6,141 nt of DNA, taken from the NCBI GenBank assembly GCA_003641555.1, contig QNAT01000084.1, positions 1 through 6,141 of the forward strand, in the 5' to 3' direction. Position numbers and translations under genes: made by a program. Below the pieces are notes generated by a model. The model made no database searches. It was not told the origin of the DNA and was given only the letters and a program-made list of their open reading frames with translations. This DNA is from Thermotoga sp. (GTDB taxonomy: Bacteria; Thermotogota; Thermotogae; B3-G13). Positions 4,342-6,141 of this stretch are shown in pieces (the stretch's first letter is position 1; each line of letters begins with the position of its first letter).

Positions 4342-6141
4342 TCATCTATTCCCCCCTATATGTAAGCGCTTACCTTCAACACTTTTCCTCAATGTTATAG
4401 CAAATATATGCATCGTATTCTTTCTCGGTAGCAAGATGGTTATCAGTTCCTTTTTCGGCGCTAATTTCAGAGTTTGCATGAAGAGATAACAAGTTATAGA
4501 TTGTCTGCTTCCATTAGAATCATACCTGTAAGGCATCTTGCAGGCTATTTTCTCTCCTAACTGCGGTCCTTGACACCAATCTGAAAATCCTGAATCATCG
4601 GTCTGCCTTGAACCATCCGAATATTCGAATGTTACGGGCGCTCTAAAAGACCCATGCTCAGAAGAGCCCAGGAAGTAGATGTAAGAATACCTTCCTTCAG
4701 GAAGATATATCTTTTCCCCCTGTAATGCTGTGTTATTCTTCATGTGTCCTTCTAACCCTTTGAGTACGAATGGTATATCATCTACCTCTAATCTTCCATT
4801 TTCGTTCATATAATTCTGCAATTCTTCCAGAGGATAAGTAGCACCATATATTCCAGAATGATTATCAAAATTGCCATATCGAGGATGTTTAAAAGATGCA
4901 ATGCCATCGTTGTTGAAGAAAGATGAAATATCTAAGATGGTAAAATCTTTTGTTTCTTCAAAGGTAACAGCCTTTTTCATCACGATTTCTTTCCGCTCTT
5001 TGGCTTGTTCAACAAGATTTGGATTCAGGATAAACCTCTTTATGGTAACCTTATTCCTCTTCCATAAGGTTTCGATATTACCAGAAGTAAAAGCTGATAG
5101 ATCTACATCATTTCCATAAATGAGTGCTATTCCGATTTTATCCATTCTAAATATACGCCAGGTAGTATTCGGAACCACCAGAACCTGATCTATTGAGACC
5201 TCTCCTCTGCCCCTATATTTGATAACGAAAGTGTATTTGCCATCTTTATCTATCGATATGCTCGGCAATTTTACCATATGCTTCTTCTCGTCTCTTACTT
5301 CCACGTTGCCTTTGTTATGATGCAGGAGATAATATAAATGGCCATCTGCCCTGCTACCATCAAATATGCAATATACACTATAATCACCTTTCTTGAGTAC
5401 GAGTTTTTGCTTCAAAAGTTCATCATCGCTTAGCGAAGCCATGGCCTTTCCACCTGCACTGCCAGATACTTCAGCGTTTAATTCACCCAAGCCAGGATTC
5501 ATAAGCTCGGCTTCCAACACTATTGGTGTAAAGGCTTCGATCGATCTGAGTTTGAGATAATTACTATATTCTTCAGGTAATTCCAATATATCTGCCAATG
5601 CGATGAGTGAGCATACTGTAGATTCAGTCCCGGAATCTTTGTTTATATAATCCTTCTCCAGGCCATCGTATCCTCTTCCCGTCTTCAAATCATACATTGG
5701 TTCTTTCAGTTCGTTATTTCCAGGAAACCAGGAAGCAGATATCGCAGCTAAAATAGCATATCCTTTATCATTGGTAGCTCTATAAAGTTCGGTATATCCA
5801 CTGACGAGAGGTTCCATAGCATAAGCTATTTTAGGGTAACTTATCACGGAGGGATTAAACGAGTAGATCGGGCCAAATCCAGGGATGAGAAATGATGCGA
5901 AGTTCAATGCACATCTTTCAGCTGCTCTTATCCATTCGGGATGGCTAAATACCCTTCCAGCAACTGCCAGTGCCTGCATCTGTCTACTACCCCAACCATG
6001 CCATTCACCCTTATCAAGCCTGGTGGGAAAATAATCACTGAACGGCCCCATAGTGCTCTGACATCTTATAATAGCGTTTGCCACCATTGATGCAGTAGGC
6101 GGTATATCTTTATCTCCTGTAGCGGAGTAAAGATTTGAGAG
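4342..6141 (-). CDS. Multidomain carbohydrate-active protein, C-terminal 599 residues (helical toroid plus two beta-sandwich domains); 5' end outside window
   Basis: The frame is open to the right edge, so the true start lies outside. An internal ATG at 6087 has no special support. Residues here are numbered from the edge. About 1-190 is helical and resembles (alpha/alpha)-toroid glycosidase-type domains: WHGWGSRQ (47-54), MYDLKTGRGYDG (149-160) and NKDSGTEST (167-175), where Glu173 and Asp151 or Asp169 are conceivable active-site residues. About 208-325 looks like a CBM6/35-type sugar-binding jelly roll, opening LEAE (209-212) and closing EVSIDQVLVVP. About 400-585 resembles a C-terminal beta-domain of some glycoside hydrolases, with DISSFFNNDGI, GNFDNHSGIYGATYPLEEL, an IPF...NN..LQGEKIYLP segment and FSDW. 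No membrane segment is visible. I do not recognise the exact family, and the reaction (hydrolase, lyase or epimerase) is open. It lies first in the visible cluster and ends 4 nt before the repressor, so it probably degrades the glycan whose product is imported. Confidence 0.85.
   Translation of the reverse strand, partial: LSNLYSATGDKDIPPTASMVANAIIRCQSTMGPFSDYFPTRLDKGEWHGWGSRQMQALAVAGRVFSHPEWIRAAERCALNFASFLIPGFGPIYSFNPSVISYPKIAYAMEPLVSGYTELYRATNDKGYAILAAISASWFPGNNELKEPMYDLKTGRGYDGLEKDYINKDSGTESTVCSLIALADILELPEEYSNYLKLRSIEAFTPIVLEAELMNPGLGELNAEVSGSAGGKAMASLSDDELLKQKLVLKKGDYSVYCIFDGSRADGHLYYLLHHNKGNVEVRDEKKHMVKLPSISIDKDGKYTFVIKYRGRGEVSIDQVLVVPNTTWRIFRMDKIGIALIYGNDVDLSAFTSGNIETLWKRNKVTIKRFILNPNLVEQAKERKEIVMKKAVTFEETKDFTILDISSFFNNDGIASFKHPRYGNFDNHSGIYGATYPLEELQNYMNENGRLEVDDIPFVLKGLEGHMKNNTALQGEKIYLPEGRYSYIYFLGSSEHGSFRAPVTFEYSDGSRQTDDSGFSDWCQGPQLGEKIACKMPYRYDSNGSRQSITCYLFMQTLKLAPKKELITILLPRKNTMHIFAITLRKSVEGKRLHIGGNR
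4362..4373. promoter_or_regulatory. Putative LacI-family operator (CpG-centred palindrome)
   Basis: GTAAGCGCTTAC is a perfect 12-bp palindrome with a central CpG, the hallmark of LacI/PurR/CcpA-type operators into which the hinge leucine inserts. It is embedded in the codons for Gly-Lys-Arg-Leu-His near the end of the upstream enzyme gene and 25 nt before the repressor ATG. This position would suit control of a promoter, or a roadblock to read-through, just before the repressor and the downstream transporter genes. I could not identify convincing -35/-10 boxes nearby. Binding is inferred from symmetry and location. Confidence 0.6.

Noticed and set aside
4871..5119. Plus-strand 82-residue frame
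   Set aside because: Antisense to the carbohydrate-active protein; no ribosome site or domain signature.

Overview
The window carries one tightly packed, co-directional gene cluster. All genes are on the minus strand, so transcription runs from the right edge to the left. In that order they are: the C-terminal 599 residues of a large multidomain carbohydrate-active protein (cut by the right edge); a LacI-family repressor; a secreted purple-acid-phosphatase-like metallophosphoesterase; a periplasmic sugar-binding protein of a CUT1-type ABC importer; and the first ABC permease (MalF/UgpA type, cut by the left edge). The permease is fragmented in a naive ORF scan because the left edge removes its stop codon, but translation of 839 to 1 on the minus strand is continuous and unambiguous.

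Non-coding space is minimal: 4 nt before the repressor, 13 nt before the phosphatase, about 73 nt before the binding protein and about 61 nt before the permease. There is no gene-free stretch over 300 bases, and I saw no RNA gene, insertion sequence, CRISPR array or tRNA. Three sites stand out. (1) A perfect 42-bp palindrome without a U-tract lies between binding protein and permease, probably a 3' mRNA-stabilising or expression-stepping hairpin. (2) A 12-bp CpG-centred palindrome typical of LacI-family operators lies in the last codons of the upstream enzyme gene, just before the repressor. (3) An unusually strong Shine-Dalgarno site overlaps the phosphatase stop and is followed at ideal distance by a TTG-initiated 18-codon ORF leading to the binding-protein gene.

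Working model (inference): the enzyme and phosphatase act on an external or periplasmic glycan, possibly one carrying phosphate groups. The binding protein and permeases import the released sugar, and the LacI-type repressor senses it and controls the downstream genes, including its own.

Organism: moderate-to-low GC, strong GGAGGTGA-type ribosome sites, dense operon structure, a Sec signal peptide with no lipobox cysteine on the binding protein (suggesting a diderm with free periplasmic binding proteins), and a LacI-regulated CUT1 glycoside locus. This suggests a Thermotogota-like bacterium, but that is an inference from style and not from a marker gene.
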